This document shows, piece by piece, positions 1 through 12,449 of a stretch of 64,000 bases of DNA (position 1 is its first letter; each line of letters starts with the position of its first letter). Source of the DNA: Sabethes cyaneus (lineage: Eukaryota > Arthropoda > Insecta > Diptera > Culicidae); NCBI RefSeq assembly GCF_943734655.1, contig NC_071355.1, positions 25,612,768 through 25,676,767 of the forward strand, read 5' to 3'. Position numbers and translations under genes: made by a program. Under the pieces are notes generated by a model that made no database searches, was not told the origin of the DNA, and worked only from the letters and a program-made list of their open reading frames with translations.

Positions 1-300
1 ATTACTCTCAGAAAAATGACCAACATCCGCCATTGTTTTAATATTTTGATGAATTTTTGTTTCCGAAAGATAATCACTTTTGAGCGCATGGATAGAATAT
101 TGCAGTTTTAGTGTCAAAATGTGTCCTGAACATATTTTCAAAACCAAGGTTTCCACTCCATTACCACTCTGTCTAAAGTTTACAAGAGTTTCTTCTACCC
201 GAAAATACAATACCGCATTTGTTAAATTTAATAATCCAATTTATGCTGCAAATTATTTTTTTATACCAACAGACATATTATTGTCCTAATGATAACTGTA

Positions 301-1225
301 GGGGAAGGGCGGTAAAGACGGACACTGCGGGAAAGACGGACACTTGTCATATTTCGTAAACAATAATTTTTTGAAGCAAATCAATGATGGGAAATGTTTC
401 TATAGATTGAATTAACACTTTTGAACTAAACTGCCGATTTTTAGCAGCGTAGCTGGCAAATTTATAAGCAAAACAAAGAAAAAATGCGTATATACGCTAA
501 CCGATGTAATTTTGTGCGTGAAGAAAATAGCTGATAAATCGTTAAAAAACAACATATTCATGCTAAACCGACGACATTGCGTAAGTTTGATCTTTCACTG
601 AATATCCATTGGAAACCTAGTGAATTTTTGAATATTCAGTAAAAAGTTATTGAAGTTTGAAAAAATGTTATCCAAGTCGGGAAAGACGGACACCCAACGG
701 TAGGGAAAGACGGACACACAGATTTTGAACCCATTTTGCCCTACAACGATTTAACATTGCAAATACTTACATATTATATATGTAAAAGTAACCAGAAGTC
801 ATATACTAGTTGGAATGAGCCAAATTTTAGAAACCATTAATTCGTCACCAATTAAAATATTGAAGGGAACCATTCTATTTTCTCGCTCAAAGGGGGGATC
901 GGGAAGGGGGTTTTCCCAAACCAATCCTTTCCTAAATACATGATGAAATATGTTAATTTTTCTTAATACTGATAATTCAACGACGCGTGACACCTTTTTG
1001 CGAGTGTCCGTCTTTCCCGCCCATGCGCAGAAACTCTGATTTATACATGAGGTTTATAATATTAAAAAAAGCATAAATTCTGGAAGAAATTTTCCAGCAC
1101 ACGTTGTAACTTTATTAGACAGAGACTTAAAGGTTCAGTTTATACGAAAATTGGGATCAATACAGTTATATTTGAGTAGATATTGAGTCTTTACCTTAAG
1201 ATGTCCGTCTTTACCGCCCTTCCCC
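301..1225. mobile_element. TA-flanked MITE with GACGGACAC iterons, copy 1
   Basis: The terminal inverted repeat GGGGAAGGGCGGTAAAGACG begins at 301 and its complement ends at 1225; TA lies on both sides (299-300, 1226-1227), as in Tc1/mariner/pogo elements. The motif GGGAAAGACGGACAC recurs directly at ~328, 679 and 703, and inverted at ~1003 and 1202. No transposase ORF. The terminus resembles that of the pogo-type element at 58280-61059. Confidence 0.75.
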
Positions 1226-1971
1226 TATATACGCTTACCGATGTAATTTTGTGCGTGAAGAAAATAGCTGGTAAATCGTTAAAAAACAACATATTCATGC
1301 TAAACCGACGACATTGCGTTAGTTTGATCTTTCACTGAATATCCATTGGAAACCTAGTGAATTTTTGAATATTCAGTAAAAAGTTATTGAAGTTTGAAAA
1401 AATGGTATCCAAGTCGGGAAAGACGGTACGGTACCCAACGGTAGGGAAAGACGGACACACAGATTTTGAACCCATTTTGCCCAACAACGATTTAACATTG
1501 CAAATACTTACATATTATATATGTAAAAGTAACCAGAAGTCATATAACAGTTGGAATGAGCCAACTTTTAGAAACGATTAATTCGTCACCAATTAAAATA
1601 TTGAAGGGAACCATTCTATTTTCTCGCTCAAAGATCCCCCCAAACCAATTCTTTCCTAAATACATGATGAAATATGTTAATTTTTCTTAATACTGATAAT
1701 TCCACGACGCGTGACACCTTTTTGCGAGTGTCCGTCTTTCCCATATCAAGTGTCCGTCTTTCCCGCCCATGCGCAGAAATTCTGATTTATACATGATGTT
1801 TATAATATTAAAAAGAGCATAAATTTTGGAAGAAATTATCCAGCACACGTTGTAACTTTATTAGACAGAGACTTAAAGGTTCAGTTTCTACGAAAATTGG
1901 GATCAATACAGTTATATTTGAGTAGATATTGAGTCTTTACCTTAAGGTGTCCGTCTTTACCGCCCTTCCCC
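1226..1971. mobile_element. Partial second copy of the same MITE, fused head to tail
   Basis: From TATATACGC at 1226 the sequence repeats 488-1225 closely, including GGGAAAGACGG motifs (~1418, 1443) and the same right terminus ending at 1971 with TA at 1972-1973. The left ~190 bases are missing, so the two units share one left end and have two right ends. An extra inverted motif (~1728 and ~1750) is inserted relative to copy 1. Confidence 0.75.
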
Positions 1972-2018
1972 TAATCTTACCAGTACAGAAAATGTTTAAA
2001 AAGTTCCCTCGAATAGTC

Positions 2019-2851
2019 CTACGAGTAAGTTGAAAATCGAACCCAACTTGGCTTGGCTGAAGACTGGTTGAAGCCCGACGATAGCCTCGCTTGGTGCCTA
2101 ATTTGTCCTTCGAAACGGCACTTGAACATTCTCCTGGTTGCTAGGGTGTCCAACCCGATTAGCATCAGGCGCGCTTCGTATCTTAGTCGCTGGAGCGGGA
2201 TGTTGCATATCAAGCGACGGAGAGCAAATCGCATGAATTTGCGTTTTATTTCCTCTAACCGATCAACACCGTTGATTACACCATCTTGGAAAGCTCCCCA
2301 GTTTTTTTTTAAATTCTATATTAGAGAGGTTTTCAGCCTGCGGTTGGTTCGCTCCCTAGTTGTTGTTGCAGGAACATGACGTTTTCTACTTTTTTGATCT
2401 CGATATAGATTTTTGGATCACCAGCAAATGAAAGCTTGGGTCCTCGTAGCGAAAAGTTTACATCGTTGAAATATCGGACGAGGACAAGCGGGTCAAGAAG
2501 GCTGCCTTGCGGAATACCGAACGTAGCAAGGAAATCACTGGATATTGATTCTTCGATTTTAGCAGCCAGATGTCGATTGGCCAAGTAGGATTTCAGCCAA
2601 AGCAGTATAATGCCGCCAAGTCCCATCGTGTCTAGTTTGGCAATCGTAATTTCGTGTACCAGTTTATCAAAAGCAGCAGAGAGATCGGTGTAGATTTCAT
2701 CCGCTTGGAAGCGCTTGGGCATGGTATCTGTAGCATAAATAGTAAATGAAAAAAGATTCGTCGTAGTTAATCGACGTGACATGAATATTTGTTGAGAATT
2801 CTCGATGAATTGCTTACTATTCCACCACCGGTTCCAGTATTGCGTTTTCAA
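2019..2851 (-). pseudogene. LINE reverse transcriptase relic
   Basis: Conceptual - strand translation shows RT blocks in order: YTDLSAAFDKLVHEITIAKL, then LLWLKSYLANRHL, then GIPQGSLLDPL, then LSFAGDPKIY, where the usual FADD has become FAGD. A further fragment at 2234-2019 contains RLMLIGLDTLATRR from the C-terminus in another frame. CR1/Jockey-type by motif style; the clade is not certain. 5'-truncated and inactive. Confidence 0.7.
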
Positions 2852-3149
2852 ATAGCCGCATACAAAGCAGCGATACCTCGATCATTATCGATTTCTTTTT
2901 TGGCGTAGGACTACATCTTTTATTTCTAACGAAAAACGAAAAGGGAACATGTAATAAAAAATGATAATAAAGTGCACGCTTAGCAGTGCACTTGCACTGT
3001 TTTGTTTCGACAAAAGTCACAAACTACGATTGTATATAACCGTACTTTAATTCACACTTATTGCAGTTTCCACACTTGCATTTAATGGCTCTCGTTACAT
3101 TTTTTCTTTATTTTTATAAAAAAAAAGTGACAAAGCTGCCTCATCTCAA

Positions 3150-3370
3150 TAGGTGAAAGATTCATAACGGCGTTCAGACTTATACTAATTTGATATCTGT
3201 GCTTGGGAGGTACGCCGTAAAAGGTGATAAGTCTCCTCATCCCAGCGAGATTTTTTAGGACCGGGATAAACCCAGTCCAATTTGATATCCTGAAAGTGAA
3301 CAGTTATAAAAAAGTGAGCGACCAACCCTATCTTTCGGCCGATTGTACCCATATACTGAAAGATTTTATT
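3150..3370 (-). repeat. Dispersed repeat, relative of 38190-38420
   Basis: Shares phrases such as AGACTTATACTAATTTGATA and TCTGTGCTTGGGAGGTACG with the tandem units at 38.2-38.4 kb, where similar phrases (ACAGATATCAAATTAGTATA) appear in the opposite orientation. Function unknown; non-coding. Confidence 0.45.
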
Positions 3371-3389
3371 CAAAACTGATGTCTTACAT

Positions 3390-3724
3390 CAGTGATGGTC
3401 AAACTGCGGCCCGCGGGCCTCTCGTGACCTTTCTGATTGATTCATGCAGCCCGCGGACTAATTCGAGGGATGGAGGACTAATGAGTAAATTTTTCGATAG
3501 CACAGGGGTCACTCAGTTTAGTCATAATGCTTCGTGCATATTGTGGATCTGAATGCTTTCCGGTTTAAATCTTGTGGTGATTCCTAGAAAATGATTGAGC
3601 TGACGTATACATTGTGGTATGCACAAAGACGTATACATTGTGGAAGAACCAAAGATCATTGTGGTCCGCGGCATTCATGAAGCGATCTGACTCGGTCCGC
3701 ACCATGCCTATGCCTGAGCACTAT
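3390..3724. mobile_element. hAT-like MITE, decayed copy
   Basis: Begins CAGTGATGGTCAAACTGCGG and is closely similar along its length to the element at 25737-26040 (shared GCGGCCCGCGG, GTGCATATTGTGGATCTGAATG, GGTGATTCCTAGAAA). The right end is eroded (GAGCACT) and no clear target duplication remains. It also has a small internal insertion near 3600-3655 compared with the other copy. Confidence 0.6.
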
Positions 3725-3735
3725 TACTGTCTTTT

Positions 3736-4740
3736 AAAAAAGAGGGGTTGACGGAATATTCATGTAGGTAGGGTATGTTGCTGCTTCGTCGTAATTGCCT
3801 ATTCCCGTTCTATACAACACAAATTATTCAAAATATCAGCGATTTTTATGACCCACAATGCAAAATTTATTATTCCCTAATATTTTAGTTTGTCATACGC
3901 GATAAATCAAAGTGAGCTGAGTCCGATTTAAATTCTTTTTTTTTCATTAAAGAATTCCTAGCAGCCAAATTTTCTACTTTTTTTCGTGCGACGAAGAAGA
4001 CAATGTCGACTAATCGTTTCAATTTCCGTCATTCATAAAATGAAGATAACTCACGCAAGGCATTTTCGTTATTCTACAGCCAGGAAAACTTGTATGACCA
4101 GCAGCAATTTTGCAGAATAACATTTGTCATGCCGTCCTACACAAATACATGCGCGCTAGCTTCGTAAACATTATTGTGATTTTTAGTTCGGACGATGAAA
4201 AATTTTGATGGACGGATTTTAAAACGGTACGACGAATTTAAGAAATAAAGTCAGTTGCGTAATTTCAATAAAATGCTTTACTAATCGCTTTTTAGTGAAT
4301 TCAAAGTGCACGGATCGGAAGGTAAATGTGTTTGAGTCAAATCAGCACAAGAACTTTTGGGGTATTCATTAAATCTACCTAAGAAATGATGAAAATTAGA
4401 GTGGCTTTCCTTACTACGACGGGAATTTGAAATAAACCCTACGTCACGTGATGCAATTTTCGAGCAATTTTCGAAGTGATAAAGAATTAGCGACCATCTG
4501 ATCCGAAAATAGGTTTTGGGCGTTCAATATGTTGCTTTAACTCATTTGTTCGTATATTAGTTGAAAGGCCATTATATTTCAAATCAACCTGTCACAATAA
4601 ATGGTACTATATCTCAGCTATTTGCACGGATATTGGCGAAAGTGAACCAGTGGCAAAAGATAATCCAAATTATTTGTTTATTTTTTCTGTTCATCCACAA
4701 TTTGTGACTAATATTTTATGTTTAGAGCATGATCCTTAAA
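3736..4740. other. AT-rich non-coding interval
   Basis: No coding frame, RNA gene or clear repeat end was seen. Probably old intergenic or intronic DNA of the ADAMTS-family gene. Confidence 0.5.
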
Positions 4741-5045
4741 CCAGCACTCGTTTCAAGCCAGTTACCTAAAGTTGACTAGTGCTACAAGTCGCACAAAAAT
4801 TTTCAAAATGCAAAATCCTGATGGCCTAATGAAACTCTTAGTGGAACTAAAAACTATTAGAATCAGATATAAAAAATATACAATGCATGGGCATTTAGAA
4901 AATTTCAACTTGGCTTCTTGTATTAAATTTATAGGAATTTATAGAGGATTTATTACATTACAGTAAATTAAAAAATTGCGTGACAAACATTTGCAAAATG
5001 TCAAGCTTTATCGAATTGAACCTGCATTCGTAATGCTACGTAAGC
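4740..5045 (-). repeat. Dispersed repeat, inverted relative of 35480-35830
   Basis: The complement reads AATGCAGGTTCAATTCGATA, AGCTTGACATTTTGCAAATG, AATTTACTGTAATGTAATAA and so on, matching 35490-35640 closely. Unknown family; both copies abut other repeats. Confidence 0.6.
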
Positions 5046-5267
5046 CCCTCGTTCTTACCCACCCCATCGGCAGGCAACCATGTTTTCGCCGCCAACATCT
5101 CGTGTGTGCGAAAATGAGATAGCATGTCAGCACTGCGTTTCACTCAACTGCCAGCAGTCTGATTTGGGCCCGCTGTCAAATTTTGAGCCCCGGACATGCT
5201 GTCGCTGACGTTCACTGCAGCTCGATATAGAGATGTCAATGGGGTGTTCTTACCTCTAGGCGCAGAC

Positions 5268-5626
5268 TAGAGATGGTCGGGTAGCGGAAAATTTGCCCGA
5301 AACCCGCACCCGTACCCGTACCCGCCGGGTTCGGGTCGGGTTCGGGTATTGAAAAAAAATAATTTGCAGGTTCGGGTCGGGTACGGGTTCTTAATTTTTG
5401 TTATTGAAACCGGGTATGGGTCGGGTCGGGTATCTCTATTGACCACATTTAACACTAAAGATGGTCGGGTACCCGGGCCCGTCCCGTACCCATCGGGTTG
5501 CGGTCGGGATCGGGTATCAAAAATAATAAACTTGCGGGTTCGGGTCGGGTACGGGTTTTTAATTTTTTTCTTGATCGGGTACGGGTCGGGTTCGGGTCTT
5601 CAAATATTCATACCCGACCATCTCTA
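5268..5626. mobile_element. hAT-like MITE with perfect 8-bp target duplication
   Basis: Terminal inverted repeats TAGAGATGGTCGGGTA / TACCCGACCATCTCTA. The 8 bases GCGCAGAC occur immediately left (5260-5267) and right (5627-5634). The interior is dominated by CGGGT-type words (CGGGTTCGGGTCGGGTACGG) and carries an extra copy of the terminal motif at ~5459, so it looks like two fused units. The 8-bp duplication and TAG.GATG end point to the hAT superfamily. Spurious ORFs on both strands arise from the CGGGT tracts. Confidence 0.85.
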
Positions 5627-5639
5627 GCGCAGACCTCCC

Positions 5640-6613
5640 AACTTTCGCCAGGTGTACGATGGGAATCACTCACACGTTTGTTCTCCGCCAAAATTCGTCA
5701 TCTGTTGTACGTCACTGGTATTCCGTAAGCAAAATTACAGTATCAAGTCCTAAGAGGACTACCGGTCTCATTGGCGTTTTGTACATCGTCCGTTTTGTGC
5801 GGCGTCGTATGCTCCTTAAGGCGGAACCGAAAGTGGCTAACGTTATTGTGTTAGTGCGACAAACACTGTACTGTACATCTCATGTGTTCGTCAAAAACCT
5901 AAACGTTTATTTGAATATTGTATCAGTATTGGTAATATATGTCAAATAGCGGAGCTTGCAAACATAAACAGCTGATCCGCAGCCAACCGCACTGACTACA
6001 AACATCGCGAAAAAGTGTTTGTTTTCTTTATCAAGGCATTCCGATTCAATCAAAATTAACAGCAGCAACTGAATAATGCGTAGGATCACTAGGATGTTTA
6101 ATTAATCCGCTTGCATCGGATTGCGTTTTTGATTCCTGCGTTTGCGTTTTGTTTGTATACTTCACTCTAAGCTCATCGGTGCGGCGAAAGTTGAAAGCTC
6201 ATTGATGTGACGAAAGTTTGATACTGTGTTGCTGCTTTTCCAGAAATCGCTAGTTCAACGAAATATGTGCGCAACCAAATATCTATTAACTAATTCCAGA
6301 TTATACGTTTTATGAACACTTAATGATCTATATGATCAATTAAATTTATTTTCCATTAGCAATTATGTTTTGCTGAGCGTTTATTGAGACATAGCAGATC
6401 GATAAATTGAATTACAAGTTTTAGGAAATTATAACAGCGCTGGAAGCACTGATTACGTGGCGAAAGCATGCTCTGCCAATACATATGCATTTTTAAGGCA
6501 CAAAACAATACATGCTTCGAATAGTAGCCATTTACCCAGCCATCTTTGAGCCACTTTCGGTTTCCCCTTAATCAAAGCATCTTGCGAAAAGAAAAAAAGG
6601 CTCGCCTTTAAGC
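5640..6613. other. Non-coding interval
   Basis: Mixed-composition sequence with only shadow ORFs; no convincing exon, element end or RNA gene was seen. Confidence 0.4.
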
Positions 6614-7700
6614 CTAAATGCGTCGTTCAATCTCCTTACTTATTTTATTGCCGGCAGTGACCAGTTCATCGCCGTCATTAGTCACTGTCCGTGGGAGATG
6701 AATGTTGTTTTCTCTGAAGCCTCTTCCTATCATATATTTGGTTTTCGACGCATTGATTCGTAACCCAATCCTCCTAGCCTCCGTTTGCACTCGAGAGTCC
6801 CTCCGAAGCATACTCATAGTACATCACTCGCGCCAGGGTAGCTTTCATCGGCCGCATCAATTTGACCGGAAAACCTTTCGCGTGCATTATCTGCCAAAAC
6901 TGTTCGCAGTCGACTGTATCGTAAAAGCAAAGTCGTGGGCTTAAACCGTCATTAGACATTACCCTTCTGTTTAGAGTACAGGAAAATTACGGGGCCAGTG
7001 TAACAATCCTACTGACTCTATCAAGCAAGCACCGCCTAGCCGAGATTCGAACATGCGACGACTGGCTTGTTAGACCAGCATCGTACCTCGAAGCTAACTG
7101 GGCGGTAACTGTACTGACTGTATCGTATGCTGCCCTAAAATCCATGAAAATGTGATGCGTGGAGACGTTATATTCCCGACATTTCTGGAGGATTTGTCGG
7201 AGAGTGAAGGCCCCTAATAAAACCCACCTGATACTGTAAAATGTCGTTGCTAGTGACTCTTGAACATGTTTGTTCGTGTTCTGCCGGGAGTCGGTCCTTT
7301 CCAGCGGCTCTATTATTCTTTAGCTAACCGATTTCTCGTCAAATCTCTGAAACATCGGGAGCCAACACGCTGTAATCGTTTGTAGGCATGCTTAGATTCT
7401 CTTCCGTTCCGTCTCCTATCGCTATTAATACATCGAAGAATTGCTTCCACCTGTAGACTACCTCGCACTATTTTGTGACCTGGTTTCCATTCTCGTCCCT
7501 ACGCATATCAGACCTCGGTGTGTATCCTTTACGAGATTGGTTTACCTTCTCATCGAACTTACGCGTCTCATTAACCAGAAATAGTTGTTCTAGCTCTTCA
7601 ACATTTCTGGCCTTCTTCTTCCTCCTCATTCCGCGTTCATCGATACTTAACCAAATTCTCTCTTATGGCAATGCTTTTTCCACAGACTAACAGACGTAAC
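6614..7700 (-). pseudogene. RTE-like LINE relic interrupted by a SINE
   Basis: On the - strand, linker (7690-7440), RT block HHIFMDFRAAYDTV (~7170-7118), FWQIMHAKGFPVKLMRPMKA (6910-6840) and RRIGLRINASKTKYM (~6775-6730) appear in the right order but in several frames with stops. The reading is split by the SINE at 6924-7115. Same lineage as the intact element at 44354-47655. Confidence 0.75.
6924..7115 (-). mobile_element. tRNA-derived SINE with 12-bp target duplication
   Basis: GACTGTATCGTA occurs at 6912-6923 and 7116-7127, and both copies encode the same piece (YDTV) of the disrupted LINE, which proves the insertion. On the - strand the body starts ACCGCCCAGTTAGCTTCGAGG (box A-like TAGCTTCGAGG) and has TGTTCGAATCTC (box B). 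The 3' part reads AACTTTC/CCCGTA-type sequence shared with 17615-17735 and 39050-39170. Confidence 0.78.
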
Positions 7701-7799
7701 ACATCGAACAAATTTTCTAACAAAACATCCGTTTCAATGACACCCCTAAAACTTGGAAAAAACACTAGCATCACCTGGTGCAGGCTTCGCGCTACGCCA

Positions 7800-10700
7800 G
7801 AGTACTTACTTACTTTACTTTAGTGGCAACGGTCCGTTACCGATCCTCCGCCGAACGAATTATGGTCCTCCAGTACCGTCGGTCCTGGGCTGCCGTTCTC
7901 CAATCCCCATGAACACCAGCCTAACGTGCATCGTCTTCGACAGCACACACCCACCGGGTGCGGGGTCTGCCTCGGAGTCTACGGCCTCTTCCTGGTTCTC
8001 TGCTGAAAATAGTTTTGGCAACTCTTTCGTCGGGCATTCTGGCCACGTGTCCAGCCCACCGCAGCCTGCCACATTGCACTACCTTCACTATATCAGCATA
8101 TTTGTATACTTGGTACAGCTCGTGATTCATGCGTGTGCGCCTCACTCCATTTTCCATTTTGCCACCAAGTATAGATCGCAGAATTTTACGCTCAAAAACC
8201 CCAAGCACTCGCCGATCAGCTTCCTTTAGCGTCCATGATTCGTGTCCGTAAAGGGCCACCGGGAGGATTAGTGTTCTGTAGAGCGCCAGTTTTGTGCGAA
8301 TTTGCAAACTACGGGACTTCATCTGGCTACGTAATCCGTAGAAAGCCCGATTCGCGGCTGCAACTCGTCGTTTCACTTCGCGGCTTACATCGTTGTCACA
8401 TGTCACGAGTGTACCAAGGTATATAAATTCCTCCACTACTTCATATCGTTCCCCATCTAACTCCACCTCGGCACCAACACCACTTGAGCTCCCACGTTCC
8501 CTACCAGCAACCATGTACTTCGTTTTGGCGGTATTAATGGTAAGTCCCAATCTCGCAGCCTCCCTTTTAAAGGGCCTGAAGGCCGCTTCCACTGCTCTAC
8601 GGTTGGTTCCGATGATATCGACGTCATCCGCAAAACTAAGAAGCATGTGAGATTTCGTGATGATAGTTCCATTCCTTTCCACGTTTGCTCTTCGTAATGC
8701 ACCTTCCAAGGCAATGTTGAATAGCAGGTTAGAGAGGGCATCCCCTTGCTTCAGTCCATCGAACGTCACGAAAGCAGCTAAAGCAGCTGCTATTCTATCA
8801 CATGATTTGGATCCATCCAGCGTCGCACGAATCAGCGTAACTAGTTTCGTCGGAAAACCATGTCCTAGCATTATCTGCCACAGCTCATTTCGTTTAACTG
8901 AATCGTACACCGCTTTAAAGTCCACAAACAGATGGTGTGTCTGCAAGTTGTACTCCCGGAACTCGTCTAGCAACTGGCGCAGGGTAAACATCTGATCCGT
9001 CATGGAGCGACCCTCATGAAAACCAGCTTGGTATTCGCCGACGAAGGACTCCGCTAACGGTCTCAGTCTGCAGAACAGGATACGGGAAAGCACCTTGTAG
9101 GCAGAATTGAGCAATGTAATTCCTCGATAGTTTTTACACTCCATTCGATGTCCCTTTTTGAAAATTGGGCAAATAAGGCCATCCAACCACTCCTCCGGCA
9201 TTTGTTCTTTCTCCCAGATCCTGACAATGATCCAATGGATTGCTTCGTACAGCCGCTCGCTCCCCGCTTTTAGAAGTTCAGCCGGGAACGGGATACCGTC
9301 CTTCCCAGCAGCCTTACCGTTTTTCAGCTCACTGATTGCCTTCTTAACCTCCTCCTGTGTTGGTGGCTCCACAGCTTGACCAGCGCTTACAATGCCTATC
9401 CCATCGCTCTTATCTCCGCATTTACCTCTCCATTCAACAGTATCTGGAAGTGCTCCTTCCACCTGGCTGCTAACGCCGTTTTGTCGGTAAGCAGGTTGCC
9501 AGCACTATCATTGCACATCACAGGCATGGCAAAATTCCTGCATCTCACCGTTTTATAGAAACTCCGTGTGTCGTTGCTGGCGTATCGCTCCTCTGCGCCG
9601 GCGAGCACGTGCTCCTCGTACTCGCGTTTCTTTAAACGATGGATTCTTTTTTCCGCAGCTCTAGTCTCTCTGTATCTCTCTCTGTTTTGACGCGTTGCCG
9701 CAGTGAGCATGCAACTCCTGGCCTGGTTCGCCAGAGTAGGTTGCTATAAATTTAGCAATGCTATAAATTTACTTGTATGTATATTATCTGACAACAGCCC
9801 CAGCGCAGGGGAGCGGTGTTCTCGCGCAGCGACTGTTGTTTTAGTCTTGGCTTAAGCGAAAATTTGAAATGATCGTTTTTATTGACGACAGACTGAGGCT
9901 TCAATGTTACGTCTGTTAGTTTGTGCTTTTTCCAAGTTCCTTTTTATCACCATCGCTAGTTGGCATTCCCCATCAAATCAATCATTTCGCATGTTCGAGG
10001 TTTCTTCACCTAGCACCGCGGATGTGACCTCATTGACGATCGAGCGTATCGTACGCCATCCGTCTTCGAAGCATCTAGCTCCTGAAGAAGGTAGAATTTC
10101 GTTCAGTACGTGCGTATAGTTCTCTTCCAGTTCGTAGTGCGCGTGGTAGTAGTAATTATCCGAGTCGATATCCGTACTCCAGAGAAAGCGTATTTTAATG
10201 ATGTTTGAGTTTTGAGAAAAACTGGCCATCGATATGGTCGATTTGGTTTAAGGTTCGTTGGACAGGTGACCTCCAGGCTTTGTGGATATCTTTGCGGGGA
10301 TAAGAAAGTGTTTGTGATCACCAGGCCTCGCCTAGCTGCAAAGTTGATGCATGGAGCATGGCTGGTCGTTATCGTTCGTTTCGGTGTACAGGCAATAGGA
10401 CCCGATTACCGAACAGTCCTTGTCGATCTGGGTGTCCATATCCGGAATATGATATCCCCGTGGACGACCTTGATGTCCCGTGGCGAGCAACTGTCCTACG
10501 TTGCCTCCAGCTGCGCATACAACGCTTCCTTCGGGTCTACCTTCGTGTGAACAATGCACGTTTATGATGGTGTAGTTGAAGAAACGGCCCTTTATCCTCA
10601 ATATGCAAATCTTCTCGTTGATCGCTTTCCCGTCCATTACGCGGTCCTGCATTTTGCCCAACACTACGAAGTTCGTTCCAAGCCCGTTGGTTGCTCCACC

Positions 10701-10920
10701 GCTCTGGTAAAATTGGGCTTTACCGCCTTGGATACTCCGTACCTTCTCGCCTTTGCGACAGATCTCCTGCAGTGCCACGATGCCACCCAAAAATGAAGCG
10801 AACTGCAGTTCCAGGTACCAAGCGTCCATTCCATGCCCTTATTTCGTCGCCTTTGTCCATGCCGAATGTTCCGAGTGGAATTTCGTTGACTGTTCGTAGT
10901 AGTAGTAAGATTTTCTAGGA
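7800..10920 (-). mobile_element. RTE-like LINE, nearly full-length, frame-broken
   Basis: The longest piece is 9462-7921 (513 codons): GKAAGKDGIPFPAELLK, THHLFVDFKAVYDSV, GLKQGDALSNLLFN, LLSFADDVDIIG and the C-terminal RLRWAGHVARMPDERVAK. Upstream, in other frames, are a basic linker (9710-9396), DGWRTIRSIVNEVTSA (~10070) and the endonuclease start WTLGTWNCSSL (~10830) with RIKGRFFN and INVHCSH. About 180 bases near 9715-9895 have no counterpart in the intact element and may be an insertion. The 3' end at ~7800 is ACTAAAGTAAAGTAAGTAAG, the short-repeat tail typical of RTE elements. Confidence 0.82.
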
Positions 10921-10929
10921 CCACGCTAC

Positions 10930-11640
10930 CGAGTCACAGACAAGGTCCGACATCCTCGAAACAAAAAGAATGAAGGCAATTTTCTCTTCCCTTCGACTTA
11001 CACCTGAAAGTGACGTTATAAGACCCTGATCAGAGTTAGCTTGCAAGTGGCTTTCGAATGGATTGAATATACACAGATATTTATCAGCAAAGGATTTTGG
11101 AGGCATTTGAAGACTTCAGCACTCGAAGATCATGATGAAACTGATTGAGATCGTCTTGAATACACGTAATACAATTTGCAACACGGCGTGGCAACAAATC
11201 TTGTCCATTTAGTGTGCAAGAAGAGTACCTCAAAGTAGTCACTTAGGCCTATAATCGTTTGTGATTGTGATGAACAAACTGTCTGATGCTGTCTCTCACG
11301 CAACTTTTTTAAACTTGTGTCGACGACATGACAATCTTTTTATACTATTAATGCCTTTTTACCATGATTGCCTGCAAGTAGTAGCGGCTCTGCCAGTTTC
11401 CATGGAATTTAAAGATACTTTCGACGGTTACTTCTGCTCTACGAATACACTGCAAGCTCCGATGTCCATTTTATATGCGACAGTTTAACATAGCTAGCAA
11501 CAATTACACAGCTTACAATCGACTCCTGTATCAAAAGATTCACTGTACGAATGTAATCCAGCTTGCGTAGAAATCCAAAACTATCCTGGTTGTTCGTGAA
11601 TTCCAAGAAAAACCAGGTAGGACGGCCCGTAAACATGTGT
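10930..11640. other. Non-coding interval
   Basis: Between two LINE relics; no supported gene or element. A short - strand frame at 11106-10915 has no recognisable features. Confidence 0.4.
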
Positions 11641-12372
11641 TGTTGGGTACCCATAGATAGAGTTAATACAGCAGAGGATAAATGCGAACTTTGCACCATT
11701 TGCTGAAGAATTCGTTTCGGAACATTTTTGTTGTTTCGGAAGCGCAGGTTGCCTCTGCAATCAAAGATACTCCATCTGATACGATAAACTTGAATACATT
11801 CCACATAAACGATCGTCTCGTAGCAACCGCAATCAAAAAGCTCAAATATTCGCTCGCTGTTGGATTAGACGAAATTCCTTCAAGAGTTTAGAAGAAATGC
11901 ATCACAGCTATTGTTCGACCGCTGGCAATGTTGTTCGAAACTTCTCTCCGGCAGAATATATTTGATGGATGGAGGAAGTCATACCTTACTGGCCGTAGTT
12001 TATGTGTCAAGACCGGTCCGGGAAAATCGTTTTGCAATCTATCAGCGGTTCCTCTAGGAAGCAACCTGGGCCCCTTGCTTTTCACTCTATTCGTCAACGA
12101 ACTATCTGTATGACTATAAGCTGGATTTGATCTGTTTCACGCTGAGGATCTACCTGTCCAACCGCACCTGACTGTCTAAGATTGTAGCTGGTAGATCTAT
12201 TTGAGGCGTGTTGTATGAATAACATTCTAACTCGTTTCACCGCAAACTGAATCCGATTACTTTCAATTACCGTACTTTGGGCGCTGCAACGGGTTAATCA
12301 TATTCGCGACCTGGAAGTGAATCTTGACTGTGCGCCCACCGTTCGTTTGCACTTTGAACAGATCATCTAAAA
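11640..12372 (+). pseudogene. CR1-like LINE reverse transcriptase relic
   Basis: Fragments in order: FHINDRLVATAIKKLKYSLA, IVRPLAMLFETSLRQ, then directly SYLTGRSLCVKTGPG and GSNLGPLLFTLFVNELS, then decayed FADD-region sequence ending ~12372. The segment between the RT entry and palm A is deleted, joining LRQNIFDGW to RKSYLTG. It ends about 80 bases before the ADAMTS exon at 12450. Confidence 0.7.
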
Positions 12373-12449
12373 TCCACTCTAATAATCATTTGATACTATA
12401 CATAATTTATTGACTTATTTCTTATTTTGTGCCCTCCACTACATTCCAG

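Noticed and set aside
5268..5626. CGGGT tracts resembling telomeric or G-quadruplex DNA
   Set aside because: Bounded by terminal inverted repeats and an 8-bp duplication, so it is a MITE; G-rich folding is possible but not its identity.
7860..8995. Several + strand ORFs of 60-158 residues
   Set aside because: They mirror the long - strand LINE frame in other frames.
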